Source: a virus. From it: 30,645 nt of DNA. The notes beneath the pieces are model-generated. The model did no database searches and was not told where the DNA came from. It saw only the letters and a list, made by a program, of their open reading frames with translations. Each line of letters starts with the position of its first letter. The first letter of the stretch is position 1. The translations under genes were made by a program, and so were the position numbers. The DNA lies in the IMG/VR virus record IMGVR_UViG_3300017783_000122, positions 1 through 30,645 of that record, one strand, 5' to 3'. Below, piece by piece: positions 10,432-20,338 of the stretch.

Positions 10432-12192
10432 TTAAGCAGATAAACCTTTAATAAGAATACCAAATTCTACATCATCTTGGTAATCAGGATCATAGATAGT
10501 ACTTTGATTATTAGGGTTTGCTGTGTATAATCCTGTAGTTAATCCACTGGATTTACGACCTTCAGTAGCAACACATACAAGAACTCCATCATAAACTTTC
10601 CATTGTTTAAAAGTGGCATCAAAAACGGTTTTCTTGTAATCTGTTTCACCCTCAAAAAATACCCATGCAAATCTCTCATCGTCGTTTACACTGTACGCCG
10701 GGTAATGTGGTGGATTAAAGAGATTAACGTTAGTAGGCGAATTCAGGGGGCGTACTATCCATTGTGATTCTTCTGTAGGTTTCCTAGGTATACCGAATGG
10801 ATATCCATTTCCATTCAATGGAGGGGGCCCCCCTTGATTTGGAATATATGTATTCTTTTGAGTACCATCATAGTTCATAACAAGTACACAATCCACATAT
10901 AAATCTATTGCACCCCTACTATGAGTTGTATATATTTTTTGGTTTTGTCGATCAACTGCTAATCTATTTCCTACTTTTGCATTACTAATAATTGTATATC
11001 CTGTCCAATCTCCACTTACTACTATTTGACCGGTTCCATCTAAATTAAGTACAAAAATCCCTCCCGAGTCTGTACTATTATTACTCCAGTACCCACCCCA
11101 AGCTGCATATGGTTTATAACCTGGAGATGCGATGAAAACCTTTCCTGCGGACACATCAATTGCCACTTGTCTTGCGGCTCTAGAGATGGAATCATTATAT
11201 GTAGTTCCATATGGAGGGTTTAGATAACCATCCCTTTGGGGAGTTATTTTTACTTCATTTGTTCCATCTAAATCATAAACAAAAGCGGTGTTCCCCCATC
11301 TTTGACATCCAACAATCATCTTATAACCATCAGTTGAATTTCCATCAGCATCGATTGAATTTCCAAATTGTATATTAGAGGATGCTGTACTATAATAAGA
11401 ATCTGATGGAACAATTCCAACTTCACCACTTCCATCATAATTGTAAGTATATACTTTCCCATATCCATTGGGTCCACCTTTTCGAGCCGTAACTATTAAT
11501 TTATTATTAATAGCAATTAGAGCATAACCAAAATGATCATCTTGATTTAATACCCTATCTGATGCTTGAATTGTAGTAGGAGTTCCCCAATCACCTGGAC
11601 CCTTGGGGGATCCGTCCCAATCATAAACGTAAACTATACCACCTTCTCCAGTGCGTAGCGAAGAACCACCTGAATTATAACCTCCACTAGAAGTATAACC
11701 TGATGAATTATCATGATGTCTTATAGCCCCAACAAATAATTTTTTAGATCCTAAATCGTAGGCTACAGACGTACCAAATAGTGCAAAAGACCCATTGTCC
11801 GGCGATTCCAATATACTATTAATCTTTCCGTCTTTTGTATAAATAAAAACTACTCCTGTTTTCCATCCAGTAGAACTTGTGTCTGTGGAAACAGTACTGT
11901 ATCCAGGAACACCAGCAACTATAAAATCACCTTTAAAGTCAATAGACTCAAAACGATCAGTCGCCAAAAAATCGCCGTTTGAGTCGAAACTGTAATCTCG
12001 TGGTGTGGTGAATGGAATTGATCCATAATACTTTCCAAATAACTCACCCGTCTTTGGATCATTTAGTTTATTAGTATATGCAGTGCTGTTTATTGGTCTT
12101 GAATGTCCTTCAAAAGACAATTCGGATAAATTTTGCTCTGCCCTAAGGTTATTAGGAATAGATCCTCTTGAATTGATTGATTTTATTGACAT
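10432..12192 (-). CDS. FG-GAP-like beta-propeller fibre or receptor-binding protein, 586 aa
   Basis: Several repeated segments of about 55-60 residues have the integrin-like FG-GAP pattern: FGTSVAYDLGSKKLFVGA, FGYALIAINNKLIVTA, FGNSIDADGNSTDGYKMIVG, each followed by a strand ending in a D-x-D-G-(S/T)-type loop (YDWDGSP, YNYDGSG, YDLDGTN, LNLDGTG, MNYDGTQ). This predicts a beta-propeller, probably Ca-binding. The N-terminal 70 residues are probably a virion-attachment part. The position after the fibre genes suggests an adhesin. A late-promoter-like AATAAATA lies 26 bases before the ATG. No enzymatic motif is visible. Confidence 0.85.
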   Translation of the reverse strand: MSIKSINSRGSIPNNLRAEQNLSELSFEGHSRPINSTAYTNKLNDPKTGELFGKYYGSIPFTTPRDYSFDSNGDFLATDRFESIDFKGDFIVAGVPGYSTVSTDTSSTGWKTGVVFIYTKDGKINSILESPDNGSFALFGTSVAYDLGSKKLFVGAIRHHDNSSGYTSSGGYNSGGSSLRTGEGGIVYVYDWDGSPKGPGDWGTPTTIQASDRVLNQDDHFGYALIAINNKLIVTARKGGPNGYGKVYTYNYDGSGEVGIVPSDSYYSTASSNIQFGNSIDADGNSTDGYKMIVGCQRWGNTAFVYDLDGTNEVKITPQRDGYLNPPYGTTYNDSISRAARQVAIDVSAGKVFIASPGYKPYAAWGGYWSNNSTDSGGIFVLNLDGTGQIVVSGDWTGYTIISNAKVGNRLAVDRQNQKIYTTHSRGAIDLYVDCVLVMNYDGTQKNTYIPNQGGPPPLNGNGYPFGIPRKPTEESQWIVRPLNSPTNVNLFNPPHYPAYSVNDDERFAWVFFEGETDYKKTVFDATFKQWKVYDGVLVCVATEGRKSSGLTTGLYTANPNNQSTIYDPDYQDDVEFGILIKGLSA

Positions 12193-12217
12193 CTAAGACC
12201 ATAGTTTATCTGATTAA

Positions 12218-12225
12218 TATTTATT
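12218..12225 (-). promoter_or_regulatory. T4-type late-promoter-like octamer AATAAATA
   Basis: The minus-strand octamer matches seven of eight bases of TATAAATA and overlaps the stop codon of the TPR gene. Transcription starting a few bases downstream would give a leader of about 20 bases for the propeller protein. Confidence 0.55.
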
Positions 12226-12919
12226 GCTTCTGTTTATTTTTCCATAATTCATATAATTCATCATCAAGTAAGTCTTTTGCAAGATCATCAATTTCACTTT
12301 TTTTCAATTTAGATAGATCAATATCTGAACGATCCCATTTATTGAATTGATTCAAAGCAATTTTTGCCTTCTTACGATAATCTAAATCATCCGAATCATA
12401 AATGTCATTCAATATTTTTATTGATTCATCAACTTTTCCCCAATACCATCCAGAAGCTGCTTTTTCAAATAAAAGACCAATCTCTCCATCATATCCAATG
12501 TCAAATTTAAAGTCATTATCTGCATTGTCAATAAATTTCAATCCCAATGATGCAGAAATATATGCATCTTGATGATGATTTCTTTCCCTATAAAAATTAC
12601 TTAAAAGAAAATATGCTTCTGGTCTTTCTGGTAAAGTGAGCATTGCATGTTGAAACAAAGTTTTAGTAGTCCAATCTCTTCCACCTTGTTTTTTATAACA
12701 ATATCCACCACGAATTAGTGCCTCATATGCTAAAAAATCATCGTCTGTTCTTTCTGCACATCTAAGAAAGTATGAGAGTCCTGGTGCAGTATGACCTAGA
12801 CTTTCATAACAAACTCCTAGATAAAAATTAATATCTGGATCTTCTGGATTTTGTGCATATTTGATTAGAAGTTTTTCTAGTCCTTCAATTGATTCTTTGT
12901 TGATTAATGTAACTGACAT
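12221..12919 (-). CDS. TPR-repeat protein of the glycosylation cassette, 232 aa
   Basis: Helical repeats have the TPR pattern: PDINFYLGVCYESLGHTAPGLSYFLRC-like units (about residues 27-56), EALIRGGYCYKKQG (65-80), then PEAYFLLSNFYRERNHHQDAY (95-118) and a later GDEG/LLFEKAASGWYWGKVDES unit. TPRs are protein-interaction scaffolds and often accompany glycosyltransferases. Here its ATG overlaps the FkbM-GT25 gene by 16 bases, and GGAGGT is its Shine-Dalgarno, so it probably cooperates with the transferase. No enzymatic domain is seen. Confidence 0.85.
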   Translation of the reverse strand: MSVTLINKESIEGLEKLLIKYAQNPEDPDINFYLGVCYESLGHTAPGLSYFLRCAERTDDDFLAYEALIRGGYCYKKQGGRDWTTKTLFQHAMLTLPERPEAYFLLSNFYRERNHHQDAYISASLGLKFIDNADNDFKFDIGYDGEIGLLFEKAASGWYWGKVDESIKILNDIYDSDDLDYRKKAKIALNQFNKWDRSDIDLSKLKKSEIDDLAKDLLDDELYELWKNKQKQ

Positions 12920-14307
12920 AACACCTCCAAGTTTACTTTATGACCGTTGTCTCTCCACCATTTCATTAAATACTGATTTGAAAAATAGTGTCCTAACTTT
13001 TGTCCTTGAAAAATTTCACTAGTATCACTAAAATCTTCTGGTGTAAATGTTGAATTGATTTCCTTTGTATTTTCTGTAAATATTGGAATTGTATAATTTC
13101 TACCTGGAAATGTAAATAAAATATTCTCGACTAGTGGAGTTATATCTGTATACTTAATATGTAAGTTGAAAACAACTCCTCTGGTATACTCATCTATAAT
13201 TTTTTTAGCATGTTCACGAGTCATGATGTAAGCAGTTGCTCCCCAATCATCCCAATATCTTCTCCTTAAATGAACTGCTCTACTATTCTCTATATTTCCC
13301 CTGACAAACATTAATTGAACAGTATCCCATTCATCTGGAAGATGATTTATAAAATCTTCCCAAGTAAAATTCCAATACTCTGCTATATCTAAAAGAATAT
13401 CATCTTCACAGAAAAATCCATAATCATCATTTGTTTGATAGTAAAAATGTTTAAGAGCTTTCAAGTGAGAAATTGCACACCCGATTGTTCCTCCATCCAT
13501 TTCTGCCAAATAATTTCCAGTGAAAAGATCATTTGATTCATAAAATCTTGGTGAAAGAATAGGATGAACTCTTTTTATTCCACATTTATCAAAAGAATGT
13601 TGTAAAATTTCTCTCCTATTCTCACATTCATCTAATGAAACATAATGAACTACTGGAAAATTCTTAAATTTGTCCTTTAAACTCAAACTCATTTTTTTCT
13701 CCTTTACATAAAAAGCATTTCCCCACACTTGAGTGTGCCACCACTCAGTTTCAACTCTCTTAAATGAATAATTTTCTAAGAAAGAATCAATGTCACCTAT
13801 GAGTGCATTTCCCTCATAAACTTCATCTTGATTAACTTCACAATAAAGATATTCTACAGTTTCTAATGTTTTAGTTGCACCCTTCAAGACTTCAAGTTCA
13901 TAACCTTGAACATCAATTACCATGAAGTTATAATCGTAATTATAGTCATCTAATTTTGCAAGATTTACAATCTCTGTACCATCAAATACCACTTCAGGAT
14001 GAGCTATAAGATGAACTTTTGGATTTAGGATAGAACTACTCTGGCAATCATTACTACTAATATTCATAGTAACTGACCTATTACCAGAACCTAAAGCAAC
14101 TTTATGAATAGAAACCTTATCGGAATAATTTTGAACAGTTTGTTCTAAAACTTCAAAATTTTTCTGAAGTGGTTCAAAAAATGCAACTTTAGGAACACCA
14201 TGTTGCATGTACTCATCAACTTCAGTACCATAATGTGCTCCAACATGAATGATTCCTGTTATTTCTGGTTTATATTTTTCAAAAACATTTTTAAATGATA
14301 ATTGCAT
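12904..14307 (-). CDS. FkbM-type methyltransferase fused to GT25-type glycosyltransferase, 467 aa
   Basis: Residues 1-205 form an FkbM-like SAM-dependent methyltransferase: motif I HVGAHYG (21-27), FFEP near 43-46 and IDVQGYELEVLKG (131-143). Residues 206-467 form a family GT25 (LPS-type) glycosyltransferase: VVHYVSLDECENRRE, GCAISHLKAL (276-285) and the acidic EDD (301-303) for nucleotide-sugar/metal binding. The joint contains M206 preceded by a perfect AAAGGAG six to seven bases upstream, i.e. an old ribosome-binding site translated as VKEKK, so the GT half may also be made alone. The gene starts with GGAGG seven bases before ATG 14307. The likely role is glycan synthesis and methylation on fibres or host. 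Confidence 0.9.
   Translation of the reverse strand: MQLSFKNVFEKYKPEITGIIHVGAHYGTEVDEYMQHGVPKVAFFEPLQKNFEVLEQTVQNYSDKVSIHKVALGSGNRSVTMNISSNDCQSSSILNPKVHLIAHPEVVFDGTEIVNLAKLDDYNYDYNFMVIDVQGYELEVLKGATKTLETVEYLYCEVNQDEVYEGNALIGDIDSFLENYSFKRVETEWWHTQVWGNAFYVKEKKMSLSLKDKFKNFPVVHYVSLDECENRREILQHSFDKCGIKRVHPILSPRFYESNDLFTGNYLAEMDGGTIGCAISHLKALKHFYYQTNDDYGFFCEDDILLDIAEYWNFTWEDFINHLPDEWDTVQLMFVRGNIENSRAVHLRRRYWDDWGATAYIMTREHAKKIIDEYTRGVVFNLHIKYTDITPLVENILFTFPGRNYTIPIFTENTKEINSTFTPEDFSDTSEIFQGQKLGHYFSNQYLMKWWRDNGHKVNLEVLCQLH
13699..13705 (-). promoter_or_regulatory. Internal Shine-Dalgarno at the domain junction
   Basis: AAAGGAG on the minus strand, six bases before the in-frame ATG 13692 (M206) of the FkbM-GT25 gene. 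It is as strong as the ribosome-binding sites of real genes here. It marks a gene fusion and may direct a second product of about 262 aa. Confidence 0.7.
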
Positions 14308-14309
14308 TA

Positions 14310-15290
14310 TTAATCCTCCATGAATGTTTCAAGAAAAGTTTTAGGAAATCTAATCATGTATGCAGCATTGTCTTGGAATCCAAAAGTAATTAGGACATCA
14401 TCTTTGTAATAGTCCATACCGACAGCAAATTCAATAGATCCCTCCAAGAAAGAAAACTGTTTAGAAACTTTAATAATTTTCCAATCTTTATCCCAAATAA
14501 CAAATCTATGTCGATAAACGGCATCTTTTCTATCAGCATCACTCCTTGCTAAATGAGTTTCGTGTGTTAATGCAATATATCCATCCCCCCACTTTAAAAC
14601 TTGAGATCCTCCACGAAGATCAATACACCCAAAATCTTTCCAGTCTGTTAATGATACAGTCTCGCAAGTTTCTTTTTCAATATCATATTTTACAACTTCT
14701 GTTGAGTTCGTCCACTTTACATAATGATATGGAAGATCCTTAATTGGCATCCAATTCTTTTCGCAATAAGAATCATTGGCACCAGGAGCAGGAATTCTAT
14801 GTCTTGATATTTCTTTTATACCATCGTCAGAAATTTGAAGTTCTGACAATTCCATTCTACCAGTTCCAATATTGTCAATATCTCTTCTAACCCCAGTAAT
14901 ATAAAGTTTGTCGTCCCAACGAACAATTCTTGCATCTTCTAATCCAACAAACTCCCATAAGGGAGTTTTATCCAATTTAGAAGTATCGACACGGGAGTAT
15001 GTCTTCATTTTCATGTCATCATCATATCCACAAAGAATATTATTTGTTCTAAGATGACAATCATTTTCGGGGTGAATATAAACTAAAGGTCCCCAGTGGT
15101 GCTCATATTTTTTCTTTTCGGCATGATATAATGTATAGCTAATATTTCTAATATTAACTAAAATTTTATCATTTTTATCTACAAATACTGATGGATTTGT
15201 AAGTCCAGGACCTTTTAGATAGTCAGATGGAAATAGAAGAGGATGAATTGTTCCACCCTCCTCTACTATTTGATTGACAAAGTTCTTCAT
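14310..15290 (-). CDS. GH130-like five-bladed propeller protein, 326 aa
   Basis: The sequence follows the GH130/GH43-type propeller: GPGLTNPSVF near residue 28 as the first blade, GLEDARIVRWDDKLYITGV near 117-135 with the ED-R motif, EKNWMPI near 175, LRGGSQVLKWGDGYIALTHE in the third quarter and EGSIEFAVGMDYY near 295. GH130 enzymes phosphorolyse or hydrolyse mannosides; several catalytic residues seem in place but I cannot assign the substrate. The gene sits directly before the FkbM-GT25 gene (its GGAGGAT stop region is that gene's Shine-Dalgarno). I use ATG 15290; an in-frame TTG precedes it. A non-catalytic sugar-binding role is possible. Confidence 0.8.
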   Translation of the reverse strand: MKNFVNQIVEEGGTIHPLLFPSDYLKGPGLTNPSVFVDKNDKILVNIRNISYTLYHAEKKKYEHHWGPLVYIHPENDCHLRTNNILCGYDDDMKMKTYSRVDTSKLDKTPLWEFVGLEDARIVRWDDKLYITGVRRDIDNIGTGRMELSELQISDDGIKEISRHRIPAPGANDSYCEKNWMPIKDLPYHYVKWTNSTEVVKYDIEKETCETVSLTDWKDFGCIDLRGGSQVLKWGDGYIALTHETHLARSDADRKDAVYRHRFVIWDKDWKIIKVSKQFSFLEGSIEFAVGMDYYKDDVLITFGFQDNAAYMIRFPKTFLETFMED

Positions 15291-15336
15291 CAAAAAACCA
15301 AAACATATGAATCATTATGCTATATGTAGGTAGGTT

Positions 15337-18300
15337 TTATGCCTGCGATTCTGACCAAGAAAGTCTAGACGCAACCTGGAATGATGAAGTAGAGTCAATT
15401 TCAGAAGTGTTAATTACATTACATGCAACAGTAAGTATATCTGGTCCATCAGGATATACACCGTTTCCACCAAGAATAGAATTGCCTAAATCAACCAAAG
15501 AAGAAAGATCAAATGCGTTTGAAGAAACAAATCGTCTTCCATTTGAATCTTCTGTACCACCAGAAGCACGGAAAGAGTAAATAACTGTTCCTCCACTTAT
15601 AGTATCTCCAGATGAGTGATCGACATATTGAGTAAGTGATGGTGATCCGATATTCTGATAAGCGATGTTACTTAAATTTCCATTCAAAATCACACTAATA
15701 TTTGCATCATGAGATACAGATATTCCAAGTTCCTTTAACTTTAATTGCATTCGGTTAATAATATCCCTTTCACCCAACTCTCCAATCAGATTATTATCGA
15801 CGGAGGGAGCAAGTCTAACACTAATCAGTGGAATATTTGAATTCAAATCAACATCAGTTGCACCAACAGTTTCTGCACCAATATTAACGGTTTCTCCTGA
15901 AGCAACAGATGGATATACTGCGGGGGCACTATATCCACTACCTACAAAAACATAAACATAGAAATCAGTACCGCCACCAGTTTGTGTGAAAGATACAACG
16001 TCTCCACTTAATTCTTGATCTGAAGTGTAAAGTGGAATACCTGTAGAGAATTTAGATGCATCTGAAGATGCAAATTGTAATTGAACATAATATTGTTTGA
16101 AGAATCCACGTCCAGTTGAAACAAGTGTAGAAGCTCCTGTAGTTGTTGCAGTATCAGCGTCACCATTAGTGAACGTAAGAGATTTTCCTGATGCAGTGAA
16201 TAAGTAACTATCATCATTATCAAATCCACCATCCATAATAATTGATGTTCCCCAGTGGAATAGTGATGGGACAAAAGTAGGAATTCCATTATTAAATGCT
16301 TCATATCTTGCAGGAACATTACCAGTTCTCATATATGCTTCATTCAATCTATTATTATGAATGAATTGATGAGTATACTTAACATGACCGACACTATCCT
16401 TGAATCCAAAACGAATTTTTCCAGCACCATACCAAGAATAGTCCATATATGCCATTTGGATTTTATTAATATCCAATATATAACCAGATGGTCCAGTTCC
16501 ATCCGACTTATCAATATTCCAATCAGACTGTTTGACTCTAGTATCTACAGTTCTGGTTACAACTGCACCACTTGTCGTCGTTCCTCTATATGAAGGTTGG
16601 ACATGAAGTACAGTATCGCTTTCAATACTTATAACTTTATAACTTTGCCCACGAATGACGATAGAATCTTTTACTTTCAACTGTTTAGTAAAAACAGTAT
16701 TAGTTCCAGTAACTATATTTGAATCATTAACGACATTTGAAACGCCAGACAATTGTTGAACAGAGGATCTCCTTACACAAAATAAATCTTTTCCATCGTA
16801 TTCAAAGAAGAACCCATTTTGATAATCAAATAATCCAGCACGAATTCCTGCATTCTTATAACTTGCAATATGGTATTCAACATACCCTTCGGGATTTGAT
16901 ACTGCTACTGTACCTCCAGAAGTATATGAAAATGTAAAGTCGGTAGAGGAAGTGATTAGATAAGTTCCATTATATGCATTAGATATGTCTACATGAGTTA
17001 CAGCATTTGAAGCAATTGCTGTAACAGTATGAGATGATGTGTTTGTGGAAGTACCAACGTCAACAGTGATAGTATTAGTTGTTTTTGATCGAATCGTTAA
17101 TCTTGTTTCATTACCAGCTGGATCAGTAGATCTTGGGTATAAGTGATCAGTTGCATAACTATCCTTTGCACATTGAAGTGTAAATGATTCGTATGCTAAG
17201 TAAATTTCTTCTCCAACTGAGAATCCATGAGAATTTATTGTTATTGTAAGTAAACCGGTGATTGGATCATAAGTAGCACTTGATGGTGTATACTGAATAT
17301 GCTCCTCTGCACCTTTAATTGTAACCGTATTTCCTGCAACAAGACCATGAGGATACTCTGTTGTCATTACAATATTAGATCCACTTCCAGATGCTGATCT
17401 TATTTGTCTTGATGGATTAAAGTTGATTGCCATCGAGCACTGAATTCCCTTACCAGACTGATATCTAAAATATTTTCTAGTCTGTCTAACAATAGAAGAA
17501 TCTGGAGATTTTCCTGCTGTAATATCAACACCACCATCAAATGGTCTATGTAAGAATTCTCCGTCAGATCTTACGTTAATCTTAGTATCTACAAAATAAT
17601 TTTTATTGGTTATAGCAAATCCAACTGGACTGGATAATGTAACAGTTGTATCATTGACAATTGTTAAAATGTCTCTACTTATAAAATTATTTACAGTAGA
17701 TCCTTCACTTTCTATTGTAAATAAATCTCCAGGTTTAAATGTTGTTGTAAATTTACTAGATGATCCTGTAACAATTGCAGTACTATCGTTTGCTACACTC
17801 ACTAATCCAATGCCAGAAACTGTACCATTAATAGAGTATACTTTAATATTATAAGATCCACTACCTGCTGGTGCTGCACTAATAGCATTTGTACCGGTTT
17901 CAGCATCAGAAATAGTAGATCCTAATCTAATATGCAAAGAATCCTCCACAATTGCATAATACTCTGTTGAATTAGATAGTCCTCCTATTGAAGATCCACT
18001 TACTAAATTGAAAGTTACTTTTTGACCTTGTTGAGTTCCATGTCCAGTTGGAAATTTGAGGTAGAAATCACCGTTAAAACTAATTACCTCAGAATTGGTA
18101 AACGTTAAGGTTCTGGGGGCAAATGTATTGTCAGAATTGATACTAAATGTATTGTCAGTTGTTGAGTTTATTGTATAATAATTATCCAATACTCCTGTGA
18201 CAGTATTAGTTTCTATATTGATTGGACCAGTTCCAGAATTAGAGAATTTATATTCCTTTCCAATATTTTCATCGGTTTCTAAACGTATTCTATTGCCAGA

Positions 18301-20295
18301 ATCAATAATCGATCTAACAGTGTTGATTCCAGATGGATTTGACCAGGGAGGATCGCTCAGAGTAGATTTAATATCTGTCATGATTGCTTGTGCAACCTGA
18401 GAATAGGTATACTTAGTACCAGTACTGGTGGTGTTATTAAATGTATATGGTTTTATTCCTCCGTTTAATGGATCTCCCATATACGGAATAAGAATCTCTA
18501 CCCGCCAATGATCACTATGATAGCTATAGTCATTGATGTGTAATGCTAAACTGGGACCAACATTTCGGAAATTCCATGAAGTGCTGTTGCTACTATACCA
18601 GTTAGTCCAACCAGTATTCTGAATGGTGAGGTTCATATGCATATATCCCATCCAAGCGCGGTTGCCACTATAGAATTTGGGGGGATATTTCACTACAGCA
18701 TACTTATATCTCCAACCATTAGTATCATTGATCCACGAACTGGTGAAAGGGATGGCAGTGTTACCATAATTATAATTGACATATTTGGATTGGTATGAAT
18801 AATTATACTCACGAATATAAGTATCTCCGGAAGGCCGTTTAATTTCTCTCACCGTCAAAAGATATGGGACAAAAGAATTATCAACGTATGGTGTTGATTG
18901 TAAGTGAATTGTTCCAGATGCGTTAGTGGATCCACTAAGATAATACTGTCCTATATTAACAGGTTGCCCTGTATATAATGTACTATTACCTTCACCATAC
19001 ATGTTCCAACTGTAGCTGCTGCTGCTGGTGTTGGTGCGACTCTGACTGTTGCTGTAGTCGCCATATGACAGTGATTGTACGTGTCCACCAGCATCTGCGT
19101 AACCGGGAATTTGCATTGTGTACAAATTCTGAAAATTATTATAAAAAGCTCTATTAGGATCACCACCTGAAATACTACTCTTCATATAGAAGAGTCCATT
19201 TTGATATGTGGACGCTAAATTGGTGATAATATCATTTAGTGTTCCATTTACACTATTGTAAACTGAATTTATTGAACTTGTACCTGATGGTTCAACTATT
19301 CCTGTTTCTAAAGTGGGAAGAGTTCCACCACTTCCAGGTGAAATGTATACTTGTTGACCTGTATATAAATTATGTGATGGGATGTATAAGGTATCAGTTG
19401 TTGGATCAATTGTTGTAGTTCCATCTGCAGCTGCAGATGATGTATTGGTTAATACAAATTCCTGTTTTCCTACACTGTTGGTAATATAAAGGCTAGTTGA
19501 TGTGGATAGACCATGTTTAGATTCTGTTTCAACTGATAAAACAGATTGAGCTGCCCCATCAGTTTCAATTCCTTTATTGCGATTAAATTTAATATCTGAT
19601 GAAGAAAAGAATGCACCAGGAATAATAGTTGTATATGCTGTTTTTATGTTTTGTGCTGCATTTTGAGATCCACCTGCTCTATATTTAAATTCTGTGGTAG
19701 ATGGAACTGCTGTGATTAAATATTTTCCATCTGCAGTTTTAGATCCAGTTCCCCTAACTTCAATTGGATCTCCAACAGATAAATTATGGGCAATAGAAGT
19801 GCTGACAGTTATACTGTCAGAATTTAAAATAGTTTGTATTACATTAATTCCACCAATAGAAGTAGCAGAATCTCTTGCATAAACAGAAGGAATATTATTT
19901 ACAAGTTCTAGAGTTTCCCACTTAGAAGATTGTAGTCCATATTCAAAGTCAGTATCAATTAAGTTTTCTGGATTAGAAACTCTAAATTTATTTACTGGAT
20001 CTAATAAAGATTCTCCAGCATCAATTTTAGTATCTCCAGCATCATCAAGTAAAATTTGCAATTCATCACTATCACTCATTGTGGTAGTGTCATATTCTAA
20101 AGTAATTGTTGTTTTATTTAAGAATTCATTATATGCAACTGATCCACCAGAACTGGCATCGGCAAAATTGTATATAATTGCTCCATCAGTAACATTAGTG
20201 ATCAGAATTAACTGTCTAAGAGTAAAATTTCCTTCAATATCAACTGTTTTCTCTGAAGCGTCAAAGGTATAGTTATATACAAGTTTCTTTGCCAT
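15337..20295 (-). CDS. Giant tail-fibre/baseplate-type structural protein, 1652 aa
   Basis: The N-terminus MAKKLVYNYTFDASEKTVDI resembles, from memory, large virion proteins of T4-like cyanophages sometimes annotated as VrlC or structural. The body contains repeated beta modules with an H-(G/N)-L/F-x-x-G-x-x-(V/I) pattern (AHNLSVGDPIEV, SHNLYTGQQVYI, GHGTQQGQKVTF, PHGLVAGNTVTI, SHGFSVGEEIYL). Residues about 392-615 are a distinct Tyr/Ser/Asn/Trp-rich insert. The C-terminal third has a Tyr-rich beta domain (MAYMDYSWYGAGKIRFGFKD) and an ending like SSFQVASRLSW. It is likely a trimeric fibre or baseplate component. Late-like octamers lie before the ATG. Confidence 0.88.
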   Translation of the reverse strand: MAKKLVYNYTFDASEKTVDIEGNFTLRQLILITNVTDGAIIYNFADASSGGSVAYNEFLNKTTITLEYDTTTMSDSDELQILLDDAGDTKIDAGESLLDPVNKFRVSNPENLIDTDFEYGLQSSKWETLELVNNIPSVYARDSATSIGGINVIQTILNSDSITVSTSIAHNLSVGDPIEVRGTGSKTADGKYLITAVPSTTEFKYRAGGSQNAAQNIKTAYTTIIPGAFFSSSDIKFNRNKGIETDGAAQSVLSVETESKHGLSTSTSLYITNSVGKQEFVLTNTSSAAADGTTTIDPTTDTLYIPSHNLYTGQQVYISPGSGGTLPTLETGIVEPSGTSSINSVYNSVNGTLNDIITNLASTYQNGLFYMKSSISGGDPNRAFYNNFQNLYTMQIPGYADAGGHVQSLSYGDYSNSQSRTNTSSSSYSWNMYGEGNSTLYTGQPVNIGQYYLSGSTNASGTIHLQSTPYVDNSFVPYLLTVREIKRPSGDTYIREYNYSYQSKYVNYNYGNTAIPFTSSWINDTNGWRYKYAVVKYPPKFYSGNRAWMGYMHMNLTIQNTGWTNWYSSNSTSWNFRNVGPSLALHINDYSYHSDHWRVEILIPYMGDPLNGGIKPYTFNNTTSTGTKYTYSQVAQAIMTDIKSTLSDPPWSNPSGINTVRSIIDSGNRIRLETDENIGKEYKFSNSGTGPINIETNTVTGVLDNYYTINSTTDNTFSINSDNTFAPRTLTFTNSEVISFNGDFYLKFPTGHGTQQGQKVTFNLVSGSSIGGLSNSTEYYAIVEDSLHIRLGSTISDAETGTNAISAAPAGSGSYNIKVYSINGTVSGIGLVSVANDSTAIVTGSSSKFTTTFKPGDLFTIESEGSTVNNFISRDILTIVNDTTVTLSSPVGFAITNKNYFVDTKINVRSDGEFLHRPFDGGVDITAGKSPDSSIVRQTRKYFRYQSGKGIQCSMAINFNPSRQIRSASGSGSNIVMTTEYPHGLVAGNTVTIKGAEEHIQYTPSSATYDPITGLLTITINSHGFSVGEEIYLAYESFTLQCAKDSYATDHLYPRSTDPAGNETRLTIRSKTTNTITVDVGTSTNTSSHTVTAIASNAVTHVDISNAYNGTYLITSSTDFTFSYTSGGTVAVSNPEGYVEYHIASYKNAGIRAGLFDYQNGFFFEYDGKDLFCVRRSSVQQLSGVSNVVNDSNIVTGTNTVFTKQLKVKDSIVIRGQSYKVISIESDTVLHVQPSYRGTTTSGAVVTRTVDTRVKQSDWNIDKSDGTGPSGYILDINKIQMAYMDYSWYGAGKIRFGFKDSVGHVKYTHQFIHNNRLNEAYMRTGNVPARYEAFNNGIPTFVPSLFHWGTSIIMDGGFDNDDSYLFTASGKSLTFTNGDADTATTTGASTLVSTGRGFFKQYYVQLQFASSDASKFSTGIPLYTSDQELSGDVVSFTQTGGGTDFYVYVFVGSGYSAPAVYPSVASGETVNIGAETVGATDVDLNSNIPLISVRLAPSVDNNLIGELGERDIINRMQLKLKELGISVSHDANISVILNGNLSNIAYQNIGSPSLTQYVDHSSGDTISGGTVIYSFRASGGTEDSNGRRFVSSNAFDLSSLVDLGNSILGGNGVYPDGPDILTVACNVINTSEIDSTSSFQVASRLSWSESQA

Positions 20296-20312
20296 TTATA
20301 AGACCACGAATC

Positions 20313-20335
20313 TTTTTATAGTATTTTTATTTATT
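20313..20335 (-). promoter_or_regulatory. Late-promoter-like octamers before the 1652-aa gene
   Basis: In the 43-base gap the minus strand has AATAAATA (20335-20328) and TATAAAAA (20320-20313), each seven of eight to TATAAATA. The AATAAATA copy gives a more usual leader (about 25 bases). Confidence 0.5.
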
Positions 20336-20338
20336 TAA

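Noticed and set aside
15317-15580. Plus-strand frame of 87 codons at the 3' end of the 1652-aa gene
   Set aside because: It is antisense to a long real gene, as are all plus-strand frames here; no ribosome-binding site or promoter supports it.
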